NCBI RefSeq assembly: GCF_024753565.1
Contig: NZ_JANTPT010000001.1
Span: forward strand, 1,569,969-1,633,968
DNA length: 64,000 nucleotides
From: Mechercharimyces sp. CAU 1602
GTDB taxonomy: Bacteria > Bacillota > Bacilli > Thermoactinomycetales > JANTPT01
Direction: 5' to 3'
Part shown: positions 34,899-42,470 of the stretch, piece after piece
How the letters are laid out: the number at the start of each line of letters is the position of its first letter
How positions within the stretch are numbered: position 1 is the stretch's first letter
Notes under the pieces: generated by a model
Seen by the model: the letters and a program-made list of their open reading frames with translations, nothing else
Database searches by the model: none
Told to the model about the DNA's origin: nothing
Program-made: the position numbers and the translations under genes

Positions 34899-35816
34899 AT
34901 GAAAAAACCAACATCTTCATCCACTTCATCCAGCTGGCATATATGGTGGCGACTTCTTCGTCCTCATACATTGACCGCATCGTTTGTTCCTGTCAGCGTG
35001 GGCACCGTCCTATCACTATCCTATGGTAGACTCGATTGGCTTCTCTTTTTTGCCATGATGGTTGCTTCCATTCTCATACAAGCGGCCACCAATATGTTTA
35101 ATGAGTACTACGATTATAAACGAGGATTAGATACAGCAGATTCAGTGGGGATCGGCGGAGCAATTGTAAGGGATGGCATTCCACCACAAAAGGTTTTCAA
35201 TCTTGCCATCGCCTTTTGCATCGTCGCCATTTTATTAGGAGTTTATATATGCCAAATGACGAGCTGGATACTTGCTCTCGTCGGGCTTGTTAGCATCTTT
35301 ATCGGCTATGTATACACAGGAGGACCTTTTCCTATCGCCTATACCCCTTTTGGTGAATTAACCGCTGGGATATTTATGGGAAACTTCATCGTTCTTATCT
35401 CTTTTTATATTCAGACAGGTACCGTCACAGGGAAAAGCGTATTCGTCTCTATCCCTTTAGCCATTTTAATCGCAGGTATTTTATTAGCAAATAACATCCG
35501 CGATCGCGTGGGCGACCAAGAACGAGGACGAAAAACATTAGCCATCTTTCTTGGGCATCGGGGTGCGGTCCGCCTACTTACCACTCTCTTTCTACTCGCT
35601 TATAGCTGGACTATCTTGGGAATCTTTCTTCATTTCACTTCGGCTTGGGTACTCATTGTCCTTCTCAGCCTTCCTAAAGCGGTAACCGCTATCAAGGGAT
35701 TTAGCGACTCTTCCTCTCCCAGTAAAATGATGCCCGCCATGCAAGCAACCGCACAAACCAATACACTTTATGGGCTACTGCTCACAATCGGCCTACTAGT
35801 AGATTTTTGGCTATAG
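34899..35816 (+). CDS. menA: 1,4-Dihydroxy-2-naphthoate polyprenyltransferase MenA
   Basis: A 305-residue integral-membrane UbiA-family enzyme with about nine helices that attaches the isoprenoid side chain to DHNA. The two Asp-rich sites are NMFNEYYDYKRGLDTADSVG (first, N-x-x-x-D type) and NNIRDRVGDQERGRKTLA (second). It diverges from menF, so the menaquinone genes surround one regulatory region of 205 bases. ATG 34899 follows AAGGAG by 8 bases; an upstream in-frame ATG at 34866 lacks a ribosome site. Confidence 0.95.
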   Translation: MKKPTSSSTSSSWHIWWRLLRPHTLTASFVPVSVGTVLSLSYGRLDWLLFFAMMVASILIQAATNMFNEYYDYKRGLDTADSVGIGGAIVRDGIPPQKVFNLAIAFCIVAILLGVYICQMTSWILALVGLVSIFIGYVYTGGPFPIAYTPFGELTAGIFMGNFIVLISFYIQTGTVTGKSVFVSIPLAILIAGILLANNIRDRVGDQERGRKTLAIFLGHRGAVRLLTTLFLLAYSWTILGIFLHFTSAWVLIVLLSLPKAVTAIKGFSDSSSPSKMMPAMQATAQTNTLYGLLLTIGLLVDFWL

Positions 35817-35821
35817 ATGAC

Positions 35822-35849
35822 GTGACACCATACCACCATATGCTATACT
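35822..35849 (+). promoter_or_regulatory. Probable sigma-A promoter of queDEC
   Basis: GTGACA (35822-35827), a 16-base spacer and extended TGC-TATACT (-10 at 35844-35849). Transcription would begin near 35856, right before the riboswitch. Confidence 0.65.
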
Positions 35850-35858
35850 GAGTACAGA

Positions 35859-35902
35859 AAGAGTGTCGAAAAGCCCACCACTCTTTAAACAAAACTAGGG
35901 AG
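35859..35902 (+). promoter_or_regulatory. preQ1-I riboswitch, translational type
   Basis: The helix AAGAGTG (35859-35865) / CACTCTT (35879-35885) encloses a 13-base loop with CCC at 35874-35876. The A-rich tail TAAACAAAACTAGGG follows, matching the type II/III preQ1-I pattern (as in Thermoanaerobacter). Tail GGG (35898-35900) can pair with loop CCC as the H-type pseudoknot and is part of the GGGAG ribosome site of queD, so preQ1 should block translation. Confidence 0.78.
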
Positions 35903-35911
35903 CGTGTAATT

Positions 35912-36439
35912 ATGCCCAATGACAATTCAACTCATGTAACTCCTTCTCAGCTCGACACAGAAGGAGCTTTTACTTTTCCGCCGAAACTTCAATACTTCGG
36001 CAAAGATATTACCAAAGATCAGCTGCGATATCATCACCGGCGTGTCGCAGTAGAAAAAGAATTTACTTTTGATTCCTCTCACCATCTACACCTATATGAG
36101 GGAAAGTGTAAAAGTTTGCACGGTCATACCTACCGCCTCATATTACAAGTGAGTGGAAAGGTGGATGAAATCGGCTTAGTTATTGACTTTAAAGATTTGA
36201 AAAAACTAGTCAAAGAGCGAATTATGAAGCCTTTGGATCATCAATATATCAATGAAGTGCTCCCACTTATGAACACGAGTGTTGAAAACATGATCGTATG
36301 GGTTTGGGAAGAGCTGGAACAAGGACTACTCACCATGGGTACCCCTGAGCAAGAACTGCGTTTAGAAGCAATCCGTCTCTATGAAACTCCAACCAGTTCC
36401 GCCTATCTCAAACGGGAATGGATGGTGGATGAAGCATGA
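35912..36439 (+). CDS. queD: 6-Carboxy-5,6,7,8-tetrahydropterin synthase QueD
   Basis: A 175-residue PTPS-fold enzyme converting 7,8-dihydroneopterin triphosphate to 6-carboxytetrahydropterin in queuosine/preQ0 synthesis. Zinc His residues are in FTFDSSHHLHLY and SLHGHTYRL; the catalytic Cys is in EGKCKSLHGH. The catalytic Glu/Asp region LDHQYINE is also present. About 45 residues at the N-terminus (to RYHHRRV) are extra relative to usual QueD proteins of ~120-150 residues. An internal start is unlikely because the riboswitch and ribosome site lie at 35912. It overlaps queE by four bases. Confidence 0.94.
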   Translation: MPNDNSTHVTPSQLDTEGAFTFPPKLQYFGKDITKDQLRYHHRRVAVEKEFTFDSSHHLHLYEGKCKSLHGHTYRLILQVSGKVDEIGLVIDFKDLKKLVKERIMKPLDHQYINEVLPLMNTSVENMIVWVWEELEQGLLTMGTPEQELRLEAIRLYETPTSSAYLKREWMVDEA

Positions 36440-37140
36440 GTACCCTTGCTTTGGAAACAAGCATCCCGATGGTAGAGATCTTCGAAACAGTAGAAGGGGA
36501 AGGGTTAAAGACAGGTTACCCAACCACCTTTATCCGCTTGTACAATTGTAATCTACGTTGTACCTGGTGTGATACACCCTATAGCTACGCCCCCCACAAA
36601 CCAGAATATACTGCTACCGTCACAGAGATAATGACCGATGTAGACTCGTACCAAAATCGCTACATCTGCTTAACCGGGGGTGAGCCCTTACTCTACACAG
36701 AAAAAGCGCTTATCCTGATTCAACAATTAGCGGAACGTCCATATATTGAAGATATTCATATAGAAACCAATGGGGCGATCGACCTTACTCCTTTTCACCA
36801 ATGGCGCATCCAACATCCTCAAGGAGATAAGGTCCGGTTTATCATGGATTTCAAGTTGAGCAAAAGCGGGGAACGCACCCGTATGCTTATGCGCAACTTT
36901 GAAGATCTTCTCGCTCGTGATGAAGTGAAGTTTGTTATATCCGACCGCGAAGATTTTGTTGAAGCTCTGGAAACGGTTACTCATGAAGTAAAGGAAGGAG
37001 AAATCCTCTTTAGTCCCGAGTGGACCTCACTTTCCCCGCAGACACTTGTCGAGTGGATGCTCGCCTCGAATCAAAAACAGATCAGACTAAATCTACAAAC
37101 CCATAAATATATCTGGCATCCTGATCAGCGCGGGGTATAA
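36436..37140 (+). CDS. queE: 7-Carboxy-7-deazaguanine synthase QueE
   Basis: A 234-residue radical-SAM enzyme that contracts 6-carboxytetrahydropterin to 7-carboxy-7-deazaguanine. The 4Fe-4S Cys motif is C-x3-C-x2-C in YNCNLRCTWCDTPYSY. The EIFETVEGEGLKTGYPTTFIR start and the SAM-binding TGGEPLLY motif are characteristic. ATG overlaps the queD stop (ATGA), indicating coupled translation. Length is normal for the family. Confidence 0.95.
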   Translation: MSTLALETSIPMVEIFETVEGEGLKTGYPTTFIRLYNCNLRCTWCDTPYSYAPHKPEYTATVTEIMTDVDSYQNRYICLTGGEPLLYTEKALILIQQLAERPYIEDIHIETNGAIDLTPFHQWRIQHPQGDKVRFIMDFKLSKSGERTRMLMRNFEDLLARDEVKFVISDREDFVEALETVTHEVKEGEILFSPEWTSLSPQTLVEWMLASNQKQIRLNLQTHKYIWHPDQRGV

Positions 37141-37179
37141 AATTGAGTTTATCCACTTGGGAATGGAGGAAAATATAAT

Positions 37180-37851
37180 ATGAATAAAAAAGCAGTCGTT
37201 ATTTTGAGCGGCGGATTAGATAGTACAACCTGTATGGGCATCGCCTCTCAGGCAGGATATGAGATCTACGCCCTCACATTTAACTATGGACAACGGCACG
37301 ATAAAGAGATAGAACATGCCCGCCACGTTGCAGAGCATTATCAGGCTAGAGAGCACCGCATCGTTAACATGGATTTCCTCCAGCAGATCGGCGGCAGTGC
37401 CTTAACCGATGATAAATTAGATATTCCGACCCATGGTGAAGAAGAAGGCATTCCGATCACCTATGTTCCGGCTCGCAATATCATCTTCCTCTCCCTCGCT
37501 ACTTCCTATGCCGAAGTGGTTGGGGCAGAACGCATCTATATCGGGGTTAGCGGTGTCGATTACAGTGGCTATCCAGACTGTCGTCCTGAATTTATTGAAG
37601 CGATGAATGAGGCAATGAAACTGGGTACCAAAACATCGCAAGAAAAAGAGCCACTTGTAATTGAAGCCCCACTTGCTCATCTATCTAAAGCGGCGACGAT
37701 TAAATGGGGGCATGATCTAGATGTCCCTTATCACCTTACTACTTCTTGCTATCAAGGGGAGACAGAGGCTTGTGGGGTGTGCGATAGCTGTCGCCTCCGC
37801 CTCAAAGGTTTCCGGGAGTTAGGTCTTACTGACCCTATTTCCTACCGGTGA
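37180..37851 (+). CDS. queC: 7-Cyano-7-deazaguanine synthase QueC
   Basis: A 223-residue ATP-dependent amidotransferase-like enzyme that forms preQ0. The PP-loop SGGLDSTTCMG is at the N-terminus and the zinc site is C-x8-C-x2-C-x2-C in TTSCYQGETEACGVCDSC near the C-terminus. It follows queE by 39 bases. No queF (preQ0 reductase) is found beside it; the B. subtilis operon has queF as the fourth gene. A terminator follows. Confidence 0.96.
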   Translation: MNKKAVVILSGGLDSTTCMGIASQAGYEIYALTFNYGQRHDKEIEHARHVAEHYQAREHRIVNMDFLQQIGGSALTDDKLDIPTHGEEEGIPITYVPARNIIFLSLATSYAEVVGAERIYIGVSGVDYSGYPDCRPEFIEAMNEAMKLGTKTSQEKEPLVIEAPLAHLSKAATIKWGHDLDVPYHLTTSCYQGETEACGVCDSCRLRLKGFRELGLTDPISYR

Positions 37852-37858
37852 CATACTC

Positions 37859-37891
37859 AAAAAAGACAGCCCAGGTATGGCTGTCTTTTTT
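37859..37891 (+). terminator. Terminator of queDEC
   Basis: AAAAAAGACAGCC (37859-37871) pairs with GGCTGTCTTTTTT (37879-37891). Confidence 0.94.
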
Positions 37892-37929
37892 CATTCTTTC
37901 TCATGTATAATACCTAAACCTGTAAACCT

Positions 37930-38335
37930 CTACTCTCCTGCTAACTCAGTGCGAATCTGCATTAAAATAACACCCAACATGTTTTTCCCCGTCCCCTTTT
38001 TGCCGCAGCCCCAATAATAGTCGTTACTCGTCTGCTCCACAATCTCTTCCTCTCCCGTCGCAAGTAACGTTTCTCTTAAATCAGGATGTTGCTCAAATTT
38101 AGCCTGTACTGCTATTCGCACCTCATCTTTCACTTCTTCCCAATCGGCACGCAGCGGTTTCTGCCGATCACGTCCAGCAATCCCCGCTTCCATCGGGTTA
38201 GAAGCAAGACGAATCTCTTCTTCATATGGGCTATCCGACTGTATTCCACACCCGTCCCTCCACCGTTATGGGACTAGGGTAAAAGTTAGAAAAGCATCCG
38301 TGCTCTTCACTCACTTTATAAAAGTATATAGTCAT
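37930..38335 (-). pseudogene. Broken NADAR (YbiA-like) family gene
   Basis: The 3' part is open for 87 codons (GRDRQKPLRADWEEVKDEV, NDYYWGCGKKGTGKNMLG) and matches the C-terminal half of NADAR N-glycosidases. The matching N-terminal half (MTIYFYKVSEEHGCFSNFYP, starting at 38335 after a strong ribosome site) lies in another frame. The two parts meet near 38235-38245, where the first frame reads WNTVG then TAG. The central segment, usually EHYFQAQKF-like and part of the active site, is missing by about 11-13 residues in a non-triplet deletion. The gene is therefore almost certainly inactive, unless the deletion is an assembly error. Confidence 0.8.
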
Positions 38336-38366
38336 CTCCTCACCCCTCAACCTCTCTATTATAAAG

Positions 38367-38392
38367 AAAAACACCCTAGATAAGGTGTTTTT
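38367..38392 (-). terminator. Terminator after the nitroreductase gene
   Basis: AAAAACACC (38367-38375) pairs with GGTGTTTTT (38384-38392); A/T runs flank both sides. Confidence 0.85.
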
Positions 38393-38981
38393 ACCCTAAA
38401 TATGAAATATCTTCACTCATCCAAACTGTCTTTTCTTCGATTAATGTCCGACGACCCTCTTTAGGCTTCATATCCGGATAACCCAGGTAGATAAATCCTA
38501 ACATCTCGTCCTTCTCTTTTAGCCCAAACAGCTCCTTCATCTTCGGATGGTATGTAGGTTTACCTGTACGCCAAATCGCTCCCAAACCACGAGCGTGTGC
38601 GGCAAGCAATAAATTTTGTACTGCCGCGCTCGCAGCTGCCACTTCTTCTATCCATATCGACTTTGGATGCTCGGGCGGAGTAAGAGCGACCGCAATAACT
38701 ACTGGAGCCCGGAAAGGCTTTTCGCTCTTCTTCATCACCATTTTTTTACCCTCATCACTCGTCGGATCCTCTAACTTTTCCATTGCAATCTCACCTAGAA
38801 CTCGCCCTAGAGGACGGCGACCTTCCCCTGTCAGCACAAAGAACTTCCACGGTTCTGTTAAATGATAGTTTGGTGCCCATCGTGCTGCCTCCAATAGTTC
38901 TTCAATCACATCTTTAGAGATTGGGTCTTGTTTTACTTTCCCGATTGTACGACGGGTTTTAATCGCTTCTATCACATTCAT
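38391..38981 (-). CDS. Nitroreductase family FMN protein
   Basis: A 196-residue flavoprotein of the nitroreductase superfamily. FMN-binding motifs are the N-terminal IKTRRTIGK (Arg-Arg), AARWAPNYHLTEPWKFFVLTG (conserved N/W region) and the C-terminal FIYLGYPD with a basic tail. HARGLGAIWRTG is the second FMN loop. Natural substrate unknown; quinones, flavins or iron-linked reductions are possible. Start MNVIEAIKTRR follows CGGAGAG. A Fur box overlaps its start site, so it is likely iron-regulated. Confidence 0.9.
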   Translation of the reverse strand: MNVIEAIKTRRTIGKVKQDPISKDVIEELLEAARWAPNYHLTEPWKFFVLTGEGRRPLGRVLGEIAMEKLEDPTSDEGKKMVMKKSEKPFRAPVVIAVALTPPEHPKSIWIEEVAAASAAVQNLLLAAHARGLGAIWRTGKPTYHPKMKELFGLKEKDEMLGFIYLGYPDMKPKEGRRTLIEEKTVWMSEDISYLG

Positions 38982-39009
38982 TCATAATCACTCTCCGCGG
39001 TACTCTATT

Positions 39010-39028
39010 GTAAATGATAATCATTTTC
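39010..39028. promoter_or_regulatory. Fur box of the nitroreductase gene
   Basis: GTAAATGATAATCATTTTC matches the 19-base Fur consensus GATAATGATAATCATTATC at 16 positions. It lies just downstream of the -10 and covers the predicted start site, so Fe2+-Fur should repress. Confidence 0.88.
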
Positions 39029-39029
39029 A

Positions 39030-39058
39030 ATAGTAACCAGTTTCTCTCTATCTGTCAA
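39030..39058 (-). promoter_or_regulatory. Sigma-A promoter of the nitroreductase gene
   Basis: TTGACA (39053-39058), 17 bases, then TACTAT (39030-39035) on the minus strand; start near 39023, inside the Fur box. Confidence 0.8.
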
Positions 39059-39088
39059 GTTCATCAGTGAATCCTAGTCAATATATAC

Positions 39089-39130
39089 TAAAAAACCTTC
39101 CCTAACGAGTTTACTCGTCAAAGAAGGTTT
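39089..39130 (-). terminator. Terminator of the tRNA cluster
   Basis: AAACCTTC (39093-39100) pairs with GAAGGTTT (39123-39130), enclosing an inner ACGAG/CTCGT hairpin, followed by a T run on the minus strand. Confidence 0.85.
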
Positions 39131-39135
39131 ACGGT

Positions 39136-39224
39136 TGGTACCGAGGGTCGGACTCGAACCGACACGGTGGGAACCCACCCCGGGATTTTAAGTCCCGTGC
39201 GTCTGCCTATTCCGCCACCCCGGC
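39136..39224 (-). tRNA. tRNA-Leu (TAA)
   Basis: An 89-base class II tRNA with encoded CCA. Anticodon loop CTTAAAA gives TAA; a variable-arm helix and the TTCGAGTCC T-loop are present. The acceptor pairs as GCCGGGG with CCTCGGT. Confidence 0.97.
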
Positions 39225-39228
39225 AAGA

Positions 39229-39303
39229 TGGAGCGGAAGACGGGATTCGAACCCGCGACCCTCGCCTTGGCAAGGCGATGCTCTACCCCTGAGCCACTTC
39301 CGC
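39229..39303 (-). tRNA. tRNA-Gly (GCC)
   Basis: A 75-base tRNA with encoded CCA. The anticodon loop TTGCCAA gives GCC; the acceptor GCGGAAG pairs with CTTCCGC. It begins 4 bases from tRNA-Leu. Confidence 0.97.
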
Positions 39304-39306
39304 TTA

Positions 39307-39382
<76 letters not shown>

Positions 39383-39404
39383 ACTTTATTGGCTGACAAA
39401 ATCT

Positions 39405-39433
39405 ATTGTAGCACGGATTAATTTTCCGTGCAA
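39405..39433 (-). promoter_or_regulatory. Promoter of the tRNA cluster
   Basis: TTGCAC (39428-39433), 17-base spacer, TACAAT (39405-39410) on the minus strand. The spacer lies inside an inverted repeat, GCACGG/CCGTGC (39411-39416 and 39426-39431), which may also act as a hairpin after dnaI. Confidence 0.8.
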
Positions 39434-39453
39434 GTACTTTTATAAAATGATCT

Positions 39454-40383
39454 CTATTTTTTTTCACGACGATTAGGGCCCTCTACTAAGATGGGTCTCA
39501 CATAGTGCGAGATTCGCTCCATAATACGGAGTGCCTTGGTTCGTTCTACTCCACCCTTATTAGAATAGGCCAAGTGATCGGTCAACTCCTCCAAACTCAT
39601 ATTGGAGGTATATACGACAGGTAGGCCCTCTGCCACCCGGTATTGTAGAATTGCACCCAGAATCTCGTCTCGAATCCACGGGGTAAGTGACTCTGCACCT
39701 ATGTCATCTAATATCAACACAGTCGCCTTTTTAAGCGCCTCTAGTTTTTTACTGAGTGAACCATCATTAACCGCATCTCGAATTTCTCTCATAAAGTCGG
39801 GTACATACACCATAAGCGAGTCTACATCATGACGAGTTAAATCCTGCGCAATCGCACCAGCAATACGACTTTTACCCACACCAAAGTCACCGTACAAGTA
39901 CAATCCCTTTTGTGGTCGTTCATCACCAAATTGTTCACAAAAATGAATAGCTGCTTGAACAGCAGCAATACGAGCTGGATTGGCCGTAATCGTTTCAAAT
40001 GTAGCTTCTAAAATATCTTTTGGGATGTAATGACTTTTAATCAATTTCTCTTTCTGCTGTTTACGTTGCTCTGCTTTCCACAGTGAACACGGCTGCATCC
40101 GTAATTCTATATAACCACTCGTAGCTGAGAGCTCGGGTTTATGACCACTCATCATATTGGGGCACTTCGAAAGACCCGGACACTGCAAACACTGTTCCTG
40201 TTCCTTTACATATTGACGCACATGGAGGAGTGAACGGATATAAACCTCACGAGTCAAGTGGGGGTGATGCCCCTGAAACTCTTGCAACAATGGATGTTGA
40301 AGAAGTAAACGCAACTGTTCATTGGCCCGCCGTTTCCCTATCTGAGATTCCTTTCTTCCTAAATTTTCTCCGATCCGTTTCAT
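39454..40383 (-). CDS. dnaI: Primosomal protein / helicase loader DnaI
   Basis: A 309-residue AAA+ helicase loader that opens the DnaC (DnaB-type) helicase ring onto DNA. The N-terminal zinc-binding region has Cys in EQCLQCPGLSKCPNMMSGHK and CSLW. The ATPase has Walker A YLYGDFGVGKSRIAGAIAQD, Walker B VLILDDIGAES, and sensor ERISHYVRP near the end. The ATG overlaps the dnaB stop by four bases. In B. subtilis it is followed by ytxC; here tRNA genes come next. Confidence 0.95.
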   Translation of the reverse strand: MKRIGENLGRKESQIGKRRANEQLRLLLQHPLLQEFQGHHPHLTREVYIRSLLHVRQYVKEQEQCLQCPGLSKCPNMMSGHKPELSATSGYIELRMQPCSLWKAEQRKQQKEKLIKSHYIPKDILEATFETITANPARIAAVQAAIHFCEQFGDERPQKGLYLYGDFGVGKSRIAGAIAQDLTRHDVDSLMVYVPDFMREIRDAVNDGSLSKKLEALKKATVLILDDIGAESLTPWIRDEILGAILQYRVAEGLPVVYTSNMSLEELTDHLAYSNKGGVERTKALRIMERISHYVRPILVEGPNRREKK

Positions 40384-41828
40384 CTGCTCTGCCTCTTTTC
40401 ACGCATTCTCTGATCTAAGCGACTGCGCATCCGTTGGAGTTGCTCCATAATCTCTGCTTGTGCTTGCGGATCTGCATCCCATTCTTCTTTTGCTTCGTTT
40501 TTCGCCTGCTGATCTCTTCCTTTGGCAACAGCTTCTGGAACTTTATCCCTCTTAGTAATAGGAGATCGTCGTGGCTTTGCCACTCTTTTCACATCCGAAT
40601 TTTGCCTTCCTTGCCCATGACGTTCTCTAAGTGCCAACTCCACTGCTTCTGTTACAGTATTTACACGTTCTCTCTTCCAGTGTCCTGCAATCTTTTCTAC
40701 TAAGGGGCGCGGAAGCTTGTTGTTATGTGTTTGCAGCACATAGTCGAGCAGCACATTAATGACGCCGTGCGGTAGACGATAATCTGTCATCAAACACTCA
40801 ACCAATTCCATATCGGCTTTAGGAATACGCGTTCCTTGATGATAGTATGACATGAACTCAAGTGGAGAAATTGACTCCAACTGGCGAAAATGCTTCTCTT
40901 CTTCTGTTTCCACTTCATCTCGTTCCACTTGCTGTTGCTGCGGGGATGGGTTGTCTTTCACTATTGACATATCCGGGGCACTGCGCTGAGACCTGGCCTG
41001 ATATTCACTTCGTATAAATGAACGGAGTCGCTCCATATCGATATGTCCAGCTCTTGTTACCTCCGGATTTTGGAGTGCACGCAACAAGTCCCACTCACTC
41101 AATTCATATAGGAGCTGAATCTGTTGCAACTGCTCTTGCAACGTTTCAGTCCAGACATGCTCATGTAACAGCGGTCGCATCCGGCTATATATATAGTTTA
41201 GGTTTGACTCCTCCGCAATGGAGATGGTGGGCGTTGTTTTTTGTTTTTGGACCCCTTGCGCCGGAACCGAGACTGCTTTAGTCTCTATCTCCGCTGCTAC
41301 CTGCATTTCTGATGGGGTTAGTGTACCAAATACATCTTGAAATGATTTAGTCACTTCCATCCATGTTCCACGCTGTTCTTCTGTCTCTAGCGGCTGTATC
41401 ATTTGCTTACGCAAGTTGGTATACTGCTCTTTACCTAGCCGATGAAAGAGAGTAATGTTTAGTACATCACTCGCGAAAAATTGAGCTGGCGAAAGCGGCG
41501 CAATCCACTCATATTCGAAGCAGCGTCTATCATTTTTTTGTGAAACTCGTGTAGTCAGCAAGCCGACTCCTTCCAGCTGATACCTGGCTTCTAGCATCTG
41601 TATAAAAGGCAATGCCGTTAAATTCATGAGGTAGCGATGAGGAAACCACGCTGATCGTCCACTTTGTTGAAATGGAGGCTGGTGAGCCAATGTCAAATAT
41701 AAACTAGCAGCTGTCGCTCCCACCATCGGTTGATACAGATGGAGCAACGCATTGATGTCACTGAATTGAATCGGACTTTCCGTCCGCACCCGAAAGAGAT
41801 CCATGGGTGAGCACTCTTTCCAATTCAT
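40380..41828 (-). CDS. dnaB: Replication initiation and membrane attachment protein DnaB
   Basis: A 482-residue Firmicute primosome protein (DnaD/DnaB-like family), which recruits the helicase loader with DnaD at oriC. The N-terminal winged-helix region (~1-130) has DINALLHLYQPMVGATAASLY. The C-terminal DnaB_2 domain (~315-400) contains SPLEFMSYYHQGTRIPKADM and LPHGVINVLLDYVLQTHNNK. The C-terminal ~80 residues are basic and likely disordered. ATG 41828, seven bases after GGGGG, is preferred to an upstream TTG. Confidence 0.93.
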   Translation of the reverse strand: MNWKECSPMDLFRVRTESPIQFSDINALLHLYQPMVGATAASLYLTLAHQPPFQQSGRSAWFPHRYLMNLTALPFIQMLEARYQLEGVGLLTTRVSQKNDRRCFEYEWIAPLSPAQFFASDVLNITLFHRLGKEQYTNLRKQMIQPLETEEQRGTWMEVTKSFQDVFGTLTPSEMQVAAEIETKAVSVPAQGVQKQKTTPTISIAEESNLNYIYSRMRPLLHEHVWTETLQEQLQQIQLLYELSEWDLLRALQNPEVTRAGHIDMERLRSFIRSEYQARSQRSAPDMSIVKDNPSPQQQQVERDEVETEEEKHFRQLESISPLEFMSYYHQGTRIPKADMELVECLMTDYRLPHGVINVLLDYVLQTHNNKLPRPLVEKIAGHWKRERVNTVTEAVELALRERHGQGRQNSDVKRVAKPRRSPITKRDKVPEAVAKGRDQQAKNEAKEEWDADPQAQAEIMEQLQRMRSRLDQRMREKRQSR

Positions 41829-41910
41829 CAGCAAACCCCCATTCTCTGTACAAAAACTATCTTATCATTTTAGCATAATTAAGGTTTATTTGCTTTTCGG
41901 TACCCACTTT

Positions 41911-42405
41911 CTACTCTTTTTCTTTACCCTTCTCAGTCGAGCTACCTTCACGTGATCTACCCAGCAGATCTTCCAACTCACGCACAAAGACATTAATATC
42001 TCGAAATTGCCGATATACTGAAGCGAAACGAACATAAGCCACTTCATCCACATGAATCAATCGCTCCATCACCCGTTCTCCAATCTCACGAGATGGAACC
42101 TCAGCTTCCCCTACTTCACGCAGGGATTTTTCAATATCATCCACCATTTCCTCAAGCTCACCAACGGGAACCGGTCTTTTCTCACACGCACGTATCAAGC
42201 CATGCAATAACTTTTCACGCGAAAACTCTTCTCGTTTTCCATCTTTTTTGACGACAATCAAAGGTTTTACTTCCACCATCTCAAACGTAGTAAAGCGACG
42301 TTCGCATTTGTCACATTCTCTTCTACGTCGGATCGTGCGTCCATCGTGCACCGGACGTGAATCTAATACTTTACTCCCCGTAAAATGACAAAAAGGGCAC
42401 CGCAT
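41911..42405 (-). CDS. nrdR: Transcriptional repressor NrdR
   Basis: A 164-residue ATP-cone repressor of ribonucleotide reductase genes. Zinc ribbon C-x2-C...C-x2-C is in [18 protein letters not shown] and [16 protein letters not shown]; the ATP-cone spans ~48-140 ([20 protein letters not shown]). In Bacillus it lies upstream of dnaB, as here. ATG 42405 follows GGGAGGGAT. No nrd genes are in the window, so targets are distant. Confidence 0.96.
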   Translation of the reverse strand: MRCPFCHFTGSKVLDSRPVHDGRTIRRRRECDKCERRFTTFEMVEVKPLIVVKKDGKREEFSREKLLHGLIRACEKRPVPVGELEEMVDDIEKSLREVGEAEVPSREIGERVMERLIHVDEVAYVRFASVYRQFRDINVFVRELEDLLGRSREGSSTEKGKEKE

Positions 42406-42470
42406 TCGCTATCCCTCCCGAATCGGACTACCCTTTTAGTCTCTCCCATTTATTAGACAACGTCAAGCGT

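Noticed and set aside
37930-38193. Short intact gene from the 87-codon frame
   Set aside because: The frame matches only the C-terminal half of NADAR proteins, and the N-terminal half is recognisable just upstream in another frame.
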